Source: DAOUKH01 sp964291475 (GTDB lineage Bacteria > Chloroflexota > Dehalococcoidia > SHYB01). From it: a DNA stretch of 64,000 bases. Below are positions 32,874 through 42,579 of the stretch, piece after piece (positions within the stretch are counted from its first letter, which is position 1; each line of letters starts with the position of its first letter). The notes below the pieces were generated by a model, which saw only the letters and a program-made list of their open reading frames with translations, had not been told where the DNA came from and did no database searches. Both the position numbers and the translations under genes were made by a program. Location: NCBI GenBank assembly GCA_964291475.2, contig OZ220069.1, forward strand, positions 45,302-109,301, given 5' to 3'.

Positions 32874-34955
32874 TCAGTTCGCGGGTTCGACGTAGTAGTT
32901 CTCGTACTCCGTGACCCGGAGCCGGAAGCCCGCGGGCACCACGACCGTGGTCGCAGGTTCCTCGATGATCGCCGGACCTGTCAGCACGTTGCCGCTGCGT
33001 AGCTGCTCGCCCGCGTAGACCTGCGTCTCCACGAAGTCGCGTGCCTCGGTGAAGTACGCCGGACGGCTGCCCTTCAGTGCGGGGCTTGCGTCGGCGGTCG
33101 TGAGCGGTTGCGGGGCCGTCTGGGCCTTCGGCTGCCGCCCTTGCGCCTTGACTCGCCAGCTCACGAACTGCACCGGCTGGTCCTGGATCATGAAGCCGTA
33201 CGTCGTCTTGTGGACCTGGTGAAACAGCTCGACGAGCTTCGGCATGCGCTCCGGGGCGACCCGGTTCCACGGGAGGGGAACTTCGACCTCCCACGACTGG
33301 TACGGGTACTGCGCCATCACCGAGAACGACAGGGTCCGGTCCTCCATCGCGACGCTGGCGCGCGCCAGGAAGTCGTCGCCCTCCTCTTCGAGGCTGGCGA
33401 GCAGCTCGTTGACCCGCTTGTCCTCGAAGCCGTCGCTGCGGGTGATGAAGCTGTGGGCTCGCTCGAAGAGCAGGTCGGCGGCAAGCATGCCGAAGGCGCA
33501 GAGGCCGGGCGCAATCCTGGGGATGAGGATCTTCTGCATGCCCAGCTCGGTCGCGATGGCCACGAGGTGCACCGCCGAGCAGCCGCCGCCGCCCACCAGC
33601 AGATAGCCGCGGGGGTCGATGCCCTTCTGGATGCTGACTTCCGAGAGTCCCAACACCATGTTGTGGTTGACGATGCTGTAGATGAGGCTGGCCGCTTCCT
33701 CGACGCTCCTGCCCAGCGGCCCAGCCACGTGCTCTTGGATCGCGGCGCGCGCCTTGTCGGCGTCGATCCGCATCTTGCCGCCCATGAAGTAGTCCGGCGA
33801 AATGTAGCCCAGCACCACGTTGGCGTCGGTGACCGTCGGCTCGTCGCCGCCGAGGTCATAGCAGGCCGGCCCCGGCGTGCTCCCCGCGCTCTGCGGGCCG
33901 ACGTGCACCAGGCCGCCGGAGTCCACCCATGCGATGCTCCCGCCGCCGGCCCCGATGCTGTGCACGTCGAGGGTAGGGAAGGAGTAGTGATACGGCCCGA
34001 CGCTGCCGATGAGCGTGGTGACAACCTCGCCCTTGACCACCATCGAGGCGTCGAAGCTCGTGCCGCCCATGTCGCAGACGATCAGGTCTTGCTCCGCGCC
34101 CTCGGCCTCGGACACCGTCATGCCGGCGACCGGTCCCAGGGACGGCCCGCTCTTCAGCGCGTAGACGGGGAAGTGGGTGAGCTCCTCGCCGTTCACCACG
34201 CCGCCGTGCGAGTTGACCATGAGCAGGTCGCGCTCGTAGCCGTTCTCTTTGAGCCGCGCGATGAGGTTGTTCACGTACCGCCCGAAGAGCGGCTTGATCG
34301 CGGCGTCGAGGGCGCAGGTCGAGGTCCGCTCGTATTCGCGCACCACCGAGGTGATCCGGTGGCCGATGGAGACGTGGGCCTCGGGGAACTCCTCCTCGAT
34401 GATCTCGCGGACGCGTTCCTCGTGCTCCGAGTTCGTGATCGACCAGAGGAAGGAGACGGCGAGCGACTCGACGTTGCGCCGCTTGAAGTCGGCGACGACC
34501 TCCCTGACACCCGCTTCGTCGAGCGGGGTCTCGATGCCGCCCTCGGCGTTGATCCTGCCGCGGATGCCCGCGATCAGGTGCCGCGGGATGATCGGGTCAG
34601 GGTAGTCCTGGTGCGTCTTGAACATCTCCGACGGCGGCTTGCCCCGCGACCCCAGCCCGAAGAAGAGCATGTCCTCGTAGCCTTCGTTGGTCAGGAGCGC
34701 CGTCTTCGCCATGTTGCCGGAGATCACCGCGTTGGTGACCAGCGTCGTGCCGTGCACGAAGACCCGCGTCTCTTGGAGCAGGCTCTGCAGCGGCACGCCC
34801 TTCTCTTCCGCCGCGAGGGCGAGGGCGTTGAACACCCCCTCCTCCGGCGAGTGGGGCGTCGACGGCGACGATGTGTGCAGGTCCCAGTGACCGTCGCCAT
34901 CCATGATGACGAGGTCGGTGAACGTCCCGCCGATGTCGACGCCAATCAGATACAT
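32874..34955 (-). CDS. hyuA: Hydantoinase A/oxoprolinase family protein
   Basis: 693 residues, full length. The ATPase motifs of the HyuA/acetate-kinase-like fold are clear: GVDIGGTFTDLV at the N-terminus, VCDMGGTSFDASMV near residue 290 and GAGGGSIAWVD near 335. GPACYDLGGDEPTVTDAN follows. It is expected to phosphorylate or carboxyl-activate a substrate for HyuB (27709-29475). It converges on the racemase-like gene. Confidence 0.92.
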   Translation of the reverse strand: MYLIGVDIGGTFTDLVIMDGDGHWDLHTSSPSTPHSPEEGVFNALALAAEEKGVPLQSLLQETRVFVHGTTLVTNAVISGNMAKTALLTNEGYEDMLFFGLGSRGKPPSEMFKTHQDYPDPIIPRHLIAGIRGRINAEGGIETPLDEAGVREVVADFKRRNVESLAVSFLWSITNSEHEERVREIIEEEFPEAHVSIGHRITSVVREYERTSTCALDAAIKPLFGRYVNNLIARLKENGYERDLLMVNSHGGVVNGEELTHFPVYALKSGPSLGPVAGMTVSEAEGAEQDLIVCDMGGTSFDASMVVKGEVVTTLIGSVGPYHYSFPTLDVHSIGAGGGSIAWVDSGGLVHVGPQSAGSTPGPACYDLGGDEPTVTDANVVLGYISPDYFMGGKMRIDADKARAAIQEHVAGPLGRSVEEAASLIYSIVNHNMVLGLSEVSIQKGIDPRGYLLVGGGGCSAVHLVAIATELGMQKILIPRIAPGLCAFGMLAADLLFERAHSFITRSDGFEDKRVNELLASLEEEGDDFLARASVAMEDRTLSFSVMAQYPYQSWEVEVPLPWNRVAPERMPKLVELFHQVHKTTYGFMIQDQPVQFVSWRVKAQGRQPKAQTAPQPLTTADASPALKGSRPAYFTEARDFVETQVYAGEQLRSGNVLTGPAIIEEPATTVVVPAGFRLRVTEYENYYVEPAN

Positions 34956-35062
34956 GGTCTTGTGAGGGGGAGGCCTGGGGTGGTGGACCCGGGATGTCCT
35001 GCGGCCCTAAGGGAGTGCTGCGGCATCGACCTGCGACGATAGAAGCAAAGCCGCGCGGGTGT

Positions 35063-36616
35063 CTAGTAGCGCCCCCACCCATCATGTCCGCCGCGTGCTC
35101 GGCGATCATGATCACGCTGCAGGTGAGGTCGCCGCGGGGGACGTCGGGCATGATCGAGGCGTCCACGACGCGGAGGCCGTCCACGCCGTGTAGCCGGCAC
35201 TGCTGGTCGACCACCGCGGTAGGGTCGCTCGGCGGCCCCATCTTGCAGGTGCCGCTGGAGTGGAACGCCGTGTAGAGGTTGGCGAGGATCCAGCGGTCGA
35301 GCGCGTCGTCGGAGGCGAGCTCGTCGTCGCTTGGCCCGGCGCGGCCGTCGAAGAGGTCCCGGAACTCGCGGCCCTCTCCCAGCCGCACGGCGTGGCGGAC
35401 GCCTTCCCGCACCCGCTCGAAGTCGGCCGGGTCCGTCAGGTAGTTGTAGCGCAGGACCGGCGGCTCGCCCGGTTCGGGCGAGATCACCGTGAGCGTCCCC
35501 TCCGACCGCACCCTCCAGAGCACGACGTAGAAGGGCATGCAGGGCGTGCCGTCCACGTCCTCCTCGACCAGGGGCGCGATGGTGATGCCGTTGCGGTCGT
35601 TCGATCCAGGGGGCATGTAGCGGAGGACCAGTTGCGCCGCCGGGCCGTGCTCCCGTGCTTTCTCCCTGATGCGGAACTGGGGCGCCACCGCGGGATGGTT
35701 TCTCAGGTTGGCTCCGAGACCGGGCAGGTCCTGCACGACGGGCGCGCCGATGCCGCGCACCTGCTCGGCCTGTCCGATGCCCGACCGTACGAGGAGGCAC
35801 GGCGACTCGATCGCGCCCGCGCAGACGATGACCTCGCCGCCGCGGACGGTGCGGCGCTCGCCGTCGGCTTCGACCTCGACGCCGGCGGCCCGCCGTCCGT
35901 CGAAGACAATCCGGCAGGCCAGGGCGTTCGCCCGGATCGTCAGGTTGGCGCGTTCGCGGCTGAGGCTCAGGTAGCCGACGGCCGTGCTGATGCGAAGGCC
36001 GTCGGAGCAGTTGACCGGCCTGGGGCCGACGCCCCAGGTGTCGGGGAGGTTCATGTCGGGGTCGTCGGGGAAGCCGGCTTTGCTGCATGCCTCGTAGAAG
36101 GCGCCCGCGATGGGGCCCCAGGACTCCTGCTTGGCGTGCCGCACCAGGATCGGACCGTCCTGCCCGTGGTAGGGGCCGCCGAAGTCGAGGTCCGTTTCGA
36201 GCTTCTTGAAATACGGGAGCAGCTTGTCGTACGACCACGCGTCGTTCCCCGCGGCGGCCCACTGGTCGTAGTCCTCCGGCGCGCCGCGGTGGAAGTAGGT
36301 CGCGTTGACCGCGCTGCCCCCGCCGGTGACCTTGCCCGGCCATGATGACGATGGGCTTGCGGCGGTAGGGGTGGCCGCTGGCGGTGTACGTCCAGAAATG
36401 GGTCCCGTGGTTCATCGCCATGACCACGTTGTCCCCGTCGCGGATGTCCTCGGGGAGCTCGTCGACGTGTGGGTAGTCCGGGCCCGCCTCGAGCAGGAGC
36501 ACCGAGCGGTGGGGGTGCTCCGAGAGGCGCGACGCCATGACCGCGCCGGCCGAGCCGCCGCCGACCACGATGACGTCGTACTCGCGCTCGTACCACTGGG
36601 GGGACATGCGGCGCAT
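35063..36616 (-). pseudogene. GMC-family FAD oxidoreductase with two frame breaks
   Basis: The N-terminus has the FAD motif VIVVGGGSAGAVMA. After about 93 residues the frame breaks near 36335-36341 (minus strand GCCGGGCAAGG, one base too many). The next frame gives TGGGSAVNATYF and continues with the GMC body through to HSSGTCKMGPPSDP and a Pro-Asp-Val-Pro-Arg-Gly-Asp end. That frame then has no stop and runs into hyuA. A second shift in the G run near 35072-35080 would return to the first frame and its TAG at 35063. Two compensating indels in G/C runs suggest assembly errors or a recent pseudogene. Confidence 0.8.
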
Positions 36617-36647
36617 TGTATCGACTGCCGGGGGAAGGCGTCTGCGC

Positions 36648-36653
36648 TATAAT
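36648..36653 (+). promoter_or_regulatory. -10 element of the bicupin gene
   Basis: TATAAT lies 31 nt before ATG 36684, in the divergent gap between the GMC gene and the cupin gene. It probably starts the plus-strand run to 42.6 kb. Confidence 0.55.
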
Positions 36654-36683
36654 CCGCGGCACCTAGCCCCTTGCGAGGACGTC

Positions 36684-37556
36684 ATGGCGCAGCAGGAAAT
36701 CGTCGACACGCTGTCGATGGAGTGGGAGAACGGCCTCAGCGTCCTTGAGAGCATGGAGCCGGCCTTCCGCGACAACCTTGGTCCCAGGGACGAGGTGGTC
36801 GCGATGTACGCCAAGTACAACCAGAAGACGCTGCGCATCGACCCCGAGACGACGCGCCGCATCGACCTGATCCGGCTGGCCCCCGGCTACGGCGACCTCA
36901 CCCACGCCTACCACGATTCCGTCGAGGAGTGCCTGGTGCTGTCGGGCGGCTGCACCTTGTACGGGGAGGACGTGTTCAAGAACGGCGACTATTTCTGGCG
37001 GCCTCCCGGCTGGGTCCATTCCGCGGCGACGGAGGAGGGCATGCTTGCCGTTCTGAGTCTGCAGGGCAAGAGCCCGGAAGACGGCAGCGGCCCCACCACC
37101 CGGAACATCCGGCCCGCCGAGGAACTCGGCACCAATGCCCTCGCCGGCGATCCCTACGCGGACGATCCGCCGCGCGGGCGCGTCCTCCGCCTGAGCACCG
37201 ACGAGATGCCCTGGACTCCAGGCGGGGAGTATGCGCGCGGCCAGCTTCCTCTCGACGGCTACGATATTGAGCACACTTCGGTGAAGGTGCTCAGCGCCAA
37301 TCCGAAGACGGGAGCGCAGACGCTCATCATGCGGCTGGAGCCGGGCTACCGGCAGAGCGGCCCCGGCCGGCGTGTCTCCACTCTGGAGTTCTACGTCATC
37401 TCCGGCGCGCTCGACATAGACGGTCAGGCCGTCGGCGCCGGCTGCTACGTCTTCCGAGAGGGCGAGGCCGTCCTGCCCGGCATGTCGAGCGCCAACGGGG
37501 CAACCCTGTACATGAAGGTCGACGGCTGGATGGGGTATACCCCTGCCGAGGAATGA
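36684..37556 (+). CDS. Bicupin (two-cupin-domain) protein
   Basis: 290 residues from ATG 36684. The first cupin has YHDSVEECLVLSGG followed by GDYFWRPPGWVHS, with His and Glu ligands of a metal site. The second (about residues 195-285) has YRQSG... FYVISGALDIDG and is weaker in metal ligands. It resembles ChrR-like or dioxygenase-like cupins, but the substrate cannot be told. An alpha/beta hydrolase gene follows after 16 nt. Confidence 0.8.
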   Translation: MAQQEIVDTLSMEWENGLSVLESMEPAFRDNLGPRDEVVAMYAKYNQKTLRIDPETTRRIDLIRLAPGYGDLTHAYHDSVEECLVLSGGCTLYGEDVFKNGDYFWRPPGWVHSAATEEGMLAVLSLQGKSPEDGSGPTTRNIRPAEELGTNALAGDPYADDPPRGRVLRLSTDEMPWTPGGEYARGQLPLDGYDIEHTSVKVLSANPKTGAQTLIMRLEPGYRQSGPGRRVSTLEFYVISGALDIDGQAVGAGCYVFREGEAVLPGMSSANGATLYMKVDGWMGYTPAEE

Positions 37557-37572
37557 TCACGGAAGGGCGCGC

Positions 37573-38373
37573 ATGCGCTTCGGCTACGCGGACACCGCGC
37601 TTGGACAAGTCCACTATCGGGAAGACGGCAGCGGCCCCCCGCTCGTGCTGCTACACGAAAGCCCGCTCTCGGGGAGAATCTACGAGCACTGCCTCCCGTT
37701 CCTCGGCCAACGGACCAGGGCGCTAGCGCCCGACACCCCCGGCTACGGTGCATCGGAGCCGCCGCCCGACCTCCCGACGATCGAGGAGTACGCTGAGCGC
37801 CTGACCCTCTTTGCCGATGCCCTTGGGCTGGGCGAATTCGCGCTGGCCGGCAACCATACCGGCGGCGGCATCGCGGCCCAGATCGCGGTGACCCACCCCG
37901 ACCGTGTGCGCGCTCTGATCGTTATCGGCTCTCCCTTGTTCGGCGAGGAGGAGAGCAAGGAGTGGCTGGAGAACTACATCCCGTCCTTCGAGATCGACCC
38001 GAAGGGTGAGCACCTGGCATGGCTCTGGGACCGCTACCGCAACATCTGGGGCGACGACACGCCACCCTGGCTCTTCGACCTGGCCACAACCGAGTTCCTC
38101 CGCACCGGCACCCGCTTCCATTGGGGCTACCGCGCCGCCTTCCTCTACCGGCTGGAGAACACCTTGCCCTTGGTGCGCTGTCCGACCATCTTTCTCACCA
38201 GCGAAGGCGATATGCTTCGGGATAAGAACGAGGCCTCGGTCGCGCTGACCCCCGGGGCGGAAGGACACGTCGTTCCCGGGCCCCACGGCCAGTTCCCCGC
38301 CCGCCGCCCCGAGGAGTTCGCCCACGAGGTCTTTCGTTTCCTGGAACGCGCCGGTTACCTGCCGCCGGCCTAG
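37573..38373 (+). CDS. Alpha/beta-hydrolase fold protein, His at nucleophile position
   Basis: 266 residues with the usual order of strands (PLVLLHESPLSG, ALAPDTPGYGASE). At the nucleophile elbow, where GxSxG is expected, the sequence is G-N-H95-T-G-G. A late Asp (EGDML) and His (GPHGQF) are present. Replacement of the Ser suggests a non-hydrolytic or C-C bond reaction, or a binding role. It follows the bicupin after 16 nt and precedes CoA-transferase genes. Confidence 0.85.
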   Translation: MRFGYADTALGQVHYREDGSGPPLVLLHESPLSGRIYEHCLPFLGQRTRALAPDTPGYGASEPPPDLPTIEEYAERLTLFADALGLGEFALAGNHTGGGIAAQIAVTHPDRVRALIVIGSPLFGEEESKEWLENYIPSFEIDPKGEHLAWLWDRYRNIWGDDTPPWLFDLATTEFLRTGTRFHWGYRAAFLYRLENTLPLVRCPTIFLTSEGDMLRDKNEASVALTPGAEGHVVPGPHGQFPARRPEEFAHEVFRFLERAGYLPPA

Positions 38374-38450
38374 CTTCCGCAACCGCCGGCCCTCGCAACC
38401 GCACAGCACCAACCCATGTCGAACATTGAGCGAAAGGCCCTGCGAGCCCT

Positions 38451-39644
38451 ATGACCGGCGCGCTCTCCGACATCCGCGTCGTCGAGGTCGGCGACCACGT
38501 CTCCGGCCCGTACGCTGCGCGGCTGCTCGCCGACGCGGGCGCCGACGTGATCAAGGTCGAGCCGCCGTCCGGCGACACCGCGCGGCGCCTGGGCCCCTTC
38601 CCCGGCGAGGACGCCGATCCCGATTGGAGCGGGCTGTTCGCCTACCTCAACTGGAGCAAGCGGGGCGTGGCCCTTGATCTGGACGACTCCGTGGACCGCG
38701 CCACCCTCGACGACCTCCTTGCCGTTGCCGATGTTCTCATCGTCAATCTTCCGCCGGCCGAGCTCGAGCGCCTGGGCCTGCGCTACGACCGCCTCCGCCG
38801 CCTCAACCCCACCCTGATCGTCACCGCCATCACCCCCTTCGGACTCACCGGGCCGAAGAGCGGCTACGCCGGCGACGACCTCATCGCCGTCGCCTCCGGC
38901 GGCCTGGCCTACGCTAGCCCCGGCGTCCCCGACATGCCCGCCGACGCCTACGCCGAGCCGCCCATTCGCGCCGACACTCCCATGGGCGACCTGCTCGCCG
39001 GCATCCAGGCCGCCACGGCCACGATCGTCGCGCTTGAGATGCAGGCCTTCGACGGCGCGGGCGCGGAGGTCGACGTCAGCGCCCAGGAGTCCGTGGCCGG
39101 CATCATGACCTGGGAGATCGCTCACGCCTCCTACCACGAGTCCAAGACCCGCGACCCGGTCGTCGCTGGCGCGCAGCCCAACACGTACCTCCCCTGCAGC
39201 GACGGCTACGTCGTCCTCGCAGCCTTCCTCGATCATCACTGGCGGGGGCTGGTCAAGGCCATGGGCAGCCCCGACTGGGGCGACCTGGAGGTCTTCGACA
39301 CCGGGGCGGAGCGCGCCCTCAACTGGGACGTCCTGGGCCCGCTCATCGGCGAGTGGGCCCTGGAGCACACCGGCGAGGAGATCGCGAGGCTCTGCCACGA
39401 GAACCACGTGCCCAGCTTCCCGGCCTACGGCGTCGGCGACATGATGGGCCACGAACACGTCAGAGAGCGCGGCTACCTCCGGAGCTGGCCGGCGCCCGGC
39501 GGCAAGGAGCTCCATCTCCCCGGCTTCCCCGCCCGGCTGAGCAAGACGCCGCTGCGGGAGCCCCTCCCCTGGCCCTCGCTCGGCCAGCACAACGCCGAGT
39601 TGGTTAACGGCCTGCTCGGCAAGCCGAGGGGAGAGAAGCCGTGA
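38451..39644 (+). CDS. CaiB/BaiF family CoA-transferase
   Basis: 397 residues, normal length for class III CoA-transferases. It starts with IRVVEVGDHVSGPYAARLLADAGADVIKVE, split here as the conserved N-terminal block and the GADVIKVE motif. The catalytic Asp is probably Asp180 in DTPMGDLLAG. It moves CoA between a thioester and a carboxylic acid. The next gene, also CaiB/BaiF, starts inside its last codons (GTG 39641), so a heteromer is possible. Confidence 0.92.
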   Translation: MTGALSDIRVVEVGDHVSGPYAARLLADAGADVIKVEPPSGDTARRLGPFPGEDADPDWSGLFAYLNWSKRGVALDLDDSVDRATLDDLLAVADVLIVNLPPAELERLGLRYDRLRRLNPTLIVTAITPFGLTGPKSGYAGDDLIAVASGGLAYASPGVPDMPADAYAEPPIRADTPMGDLLAGIQAATATIVALEMQAFDGAGAEVDVSAQESVAGIMTWEIAHASYHESKTRDPVVAGAQPNTYLPCSDGYVVLAAFLDHHWRGLVKAMGSPDWGDLEVFDTGAERALNWDVLGPLIGEWALEHTGEEIARLCHENHVPSFPAYGVGDMMGHEHVRERGYLRSWPAPGGKELHLPGFPARLSKTPLREPLPWPSLGQHNAELVNGLLGKPRGEKP

Positions 39645-40885
39645 GGCCGCCGCCGCTCCAGGGGGTCCGCGTCCTCGACTTCGGGCAGATGATCGCCGTC
39701 CCCTACGTCACCCAGGTGCTCGGTTGGCTCGGCGCCGAGGTCATCCTCGTCGAGAACCCCCACCTGCAGTCGGTGCGCATCCTGCCTCCGTATGCCGAGG
39801 GCGTCCGCGGCATCAACCGCAGCGGCGGCTTCAACATGATGAGCACGAACAAGCGGAGCCTCGTCCTCGACATCGGCGTGCCGGAGGGACTGGCCGTGGC
39901 GAAGCGGTTGGCCGCCATCAGCGACGTCGTCGTGGAGAACTTCACGACGGGCGTCGCCGACAAACTCGGCCTGGCCTACGAGGACATCCGGGCCGTCCGG
40001 CCCGACGTCGTCTATCTCTCCGTCGCCGCCTTCGGACGTTCCGGCCCGCTGAAGAACTTTGCCGGGTTCCACAGCGTCGTCAATCTCTTCACCGGCGTGG
40101 CCGCGACCACCGGCTACCCCGGCGGACATCCCCGCATCCTCGGCGGCTTCCCCCCCGACTTCATCGGCGGCTGCGCCTCGCTGCTCGCGGTCCTCCAAGC
40201 CGTCCGCCACCGGGCCAGGACGGGCGAGGGCCAGTCGGTCGAGACCTCGATGACCGAGGCTTTCACCACCTTCATTCCTCAAGCGGTCGCCGACTACAGC
40301 CTCCACGGCGTCGAGCCCAAGGCCGTGGGCAACCGCCACCCCACGCAGGCGCCGCATGGCATCTACGTCTGCCGGGGGGAGCAGCGATGGATCGCGATCT
40401 CCGTCCACAGCGAGGAAGCCTGGGCGGCGCTCTGCGAGATGGCCGGGCGTCCCGGCTGGCGGGACGATCCCCGCTTCGCCACCGCCGCCGACCGCTGCGA
40501 CAACGTCGAAGCCCTGGAGTCGTTGATCGAGGAGTGGACGCGGAACGAGGACGCCCCCGCGCTGGCCGCGAGGCTGCAGGACGCCGGGGTGCGGGCGAGC
40601 GAGGTGCTCGACTCCGCCGGCACCCTCACCGATGCGCATCTGCTCGACCGCGGCTTCGTCGCCACCGTCGACCACCCCGAGGTCGGCTCCCGTCCCATGG
40701 GGATCACCGCCTGGCGCATCGACGGCGAGCGCCCCAGCGCCTTCACCGCAGCGCCGCTGCTCGGCGAGCACTCCCGCGCTATCCTGGGAGACCTCTTGCG
40801 GATGGAGGCGGAAGAGATCGACGACCTGGTGCGGCGCGGCATCGTCATCGCCCACGAGGAGGCCGCGGAGGCGGTCAAGGACTAG
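39641..40885 (+). CDS. CaiB/BaiF family CoA-transferase, second subunit
   Basis: 414 residues from GTG 39641, overlapping the previous CoA-transferase gene by 4 nt. GAEVILVENP and the FTTGVADKLGL region are family-typical. The catalytic Asp is probably Asp173 in GFPPDFIGG. Two coupled CaiB/BaiF genes usually mean a two-subunit transferase. The LLM gene begins 3 nt later. Confidence 0.92.
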   Translation: MRPPPLQGVRVLDFGQMIAVPYVTQVLGWLGAEVILVENPHLQSVRILPPYAEGVRGINRSGGFNMMSTNKRSLVLDIGVPEGLAVAKRLAAISDVVVENFTTGVADKLGLAYEDIRAVRPDVVYLSVAAFGRSGPLKNFAGFHSVVNLFTGVAATTGYPGGHPRILGGFPPDFIGGCASLLAVLQAVRHRARTGEGQSVETSMTEAFTTFIPQAVADYSLHGVEPKAVGNRHPTQAPHGIYVCRGEQRWIAISVHSEEAWAALCEMAGRPGWRDDPRFATAADRCDNVEALESLIEEWTRNEDAPALAARLQDAGVRASEVLDSAGTLTDAHLLDRGFVATVDHPEVGSRPMGITAWRIDGERPSAFTAAPLLGEHSRAILGDLLRMEAEEIDDLVRRGIVIAHEEAAEAVKD

Positions 40886-40888
40886 GCC

Positions 40889-41920
40889 ATGCTCGAAGTC
40901 TACTTTCGCCAGGAGACGGGCGACCTCGGCAGCGTGGCCGAGGAGGCGGGCCGCGCCGAGGACCTCGGCTTCGACGGCTATTCGTCCTACGACCTCAACC
41001 ACGACTCCTTCCTCTCCCTGGCCGTCGCGGCGACGGCGACGACGCGGCTGAAGCTGGAGACGCGGGCGGCCGTCGCCTTTCCCCGGAGCCCCACCGCCGT
41101 CGCGTACACCGCGTGGGACCTGCAGCAGCTCTCGAAGGGGCGCTTCAAGCTCGGGCTGGTTACGCAGTCCAAGGTCCACGTCGAGCAGCGGTACGCGACG
41201 CCGTTCTCGCCGGTGACGGCGAGGCTCCGCGACTACGTGACGGCGGTGCGTGCCGTCTGGGGCGCTTGGGAGCGGGGCGAGCCGCTCGACTACCGCAGCG
41301 ACTACTACCCCATCACCCTGATGCCGCCTGCCTTCCATCCCGGCCGCTTCGAGCACGGGAAGCCGCCGATCTACATCGGGGCGGCCAACCCCCGGAACAC
41401 CCGGCTCGCCGGCGAGATTGCCGACGGGTTCCAGATCCAGACGTTCAACAGCGCGAAGTATGCCGCCGAGCTTGCCCTGCCCGAGCTCGACGCCGGGGCG
41501 CGCCAAGCGGGGCGCAGCCGCGCCGACCTGCGGGTCAACTGCGGCGGCACCGTCGCGTTTGGGCGGTCGGGCGAGGAGGTGCGGGCGGTGCGGGAGCAGG
41601 CGCGGGCCACGGTCGCCTTCTATGCCTCGTACAGCGACGTGTACCGGCAGGTGTTCGCGGCGCACGGCTGGAGCGAGGAGCACGGGGCGTTGCAGGAGGC
41701 GGCTCGCGACAACCCTCTTGACGTCGTCGCCAAGGGCGTGACCGACGAGATGCTCGACGCCTTCGCCGTGGTCGGGCCCTATGACGAGGTCGGGGCGATG
41801 GCGCGGGAGCGCTACGAGGGTCTGGTCGAGGAGGTGTGCTTTACACTGCTCAGGCCGGCTCTCGACAGGGACGAGGATGGCAGGCTGCTCGGCAGGCTGC
41901 TGGCGGACCTGAAAGGCTGA
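40889..41920 (+). CDS. LLM-class flavin-dependent oxidoreductase
   Basis: 343 residues, a luciferase-like (beta/alpha)8 barrel using FMN or F420. The N-terminal AEDLGFDGY block, KLETRAAVAFPRSPT and GRFKLGLVTQSKVHVE are typical, and PPIYIGAANPR marks the middle of the barrel. It starts 3 nt after the CoA-transferase gene and is followed after 5 nt by an isochorismatase, all in one operon. Confidence 0.92.
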   Translation: MLEVYFRQETGDLGSVAEEAGRAEDLGFDGYSSYDLNHDSFLSLAVAATATTRLKLETRAAVAFPRSPTAVAYTAWDLQQLSKGRFKLGLVTQSKVHVEQRYATPFSPVTARLRDYVTAVRAVWGAWERGEPLDYRSDYYPITLMPPAFHPGRFEHGKPPIYIGAANPRNTRLAGEIADGFQIQTFNSAKYAAELALPELDAGARQAGRSRADLRVNCGGTVAFGRSGEEVRAVREQARATVAFYASYSDVYRQVFAAHGWSEEHGALQEAARDNPLDVVAKGVTDEMLDAFAVVGPYDEVGAMARERYEGLVEEVCFTLLRPALDRDEDGRLLGRLLADLKG

Positions 41921-41925
41921 TCGCC

Positions 41926-42567
41926 ATGACGACGACTGAGGAATCGGCGGCGACGGAGGGGCTGGTTGGGCGTGACGCGGCGCTGATCGTGGTCGATATG
42001 CAGAACTCGTGCCTGGCCGACGAGGGGTCGATGGCGAAGGTCGGGCTCGACATCTCCGACCTGAAGGGGACGGTGGAGCCGGTCAACCGGCTCATCGCCG
42101 CCTCGCGGGCCGCCGGCATTCCCATCGTCTTCAGTCAGTACGAGTTCCGGCCGGACTACTCCGACGGCGGCCTGCTCATCGCGCTGTACCCCGCGCTGCG
42201 GGAGGCCGGGGGCATGGTGGCGGGGACGTGGGACGCCGCCTTCGACTCCCGGCTCGACGTCGAGGCGTCCGACGTCGTCGTCTCGAAGGCGCGGTACTCC
42301 GCCTTCTATGGCACCGAGCTTGAGCGGGTGCTGCGCGAGCGGGGCGCCGGCACCCTCATCATCTGCGGCGTGACCACCGAGATGTGCGTCGAGTCGACGC
42401 TCCGCGACGGCTTCTTCCGCGACTTCCGCATCGTGCTCGCCGCCGATGCCGTCGCCTCCGTCGACCGGGCCCGCCACGAGGCCACGCTGCGGACGGTGGA
42501 GTACGGCTTCGGGGCCGTCGCTTCTACCAAAGACATCATCGATGCCCTGGAGCGCCTTCCCCGATGA
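41926..42567 (+). CDS. Isochorismatase-family cysteine hydrolase
   Basis: 213 residues from ATG 41926; an in-frame ATG at 41836 would overlap the LLM gene. The catalytic triad is complete: Asp24 (VVDMQN), Lys121 (SKARYSAFYGT) and Cys154 (TTEMCVEST). Members hydrolyse amides such as carbamoyl or ureido groups or nicotinamide. Given the HyuA/HyuB and racemase-like genes, N-carbamoyl hydrolysis is an attractive guess. Confidence 0.93.
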   Translation: MTTTEESAATEGLVGRDAALIVVDMQNSCLADEGSMAKVGLDISDLKGTVEPVNRLIAASRAAGIPIVFSQYEFRPDYSDGGLLIALYPALREAGGMVAGTWDAAFDSRLDVEASDVVVSKARYSAFYGTELERVLRERGAGTLIICGVTTEMCVESTLRDGFFRDFRIVLAADAVASVDRARHEATLRTVEYGFGAVASTKDIIDALERLPR

Positions 42568-42579
42568 GGAGGGGATCCC

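Noticed and set aside
34597..35060. C-terminal extension of the GMC protein into hyuA
   Set aside because: The extension has no GMC character and overlaps the hyuA coding start in another frame. A missed frame shift back to the TAG at 35063 is simpler.
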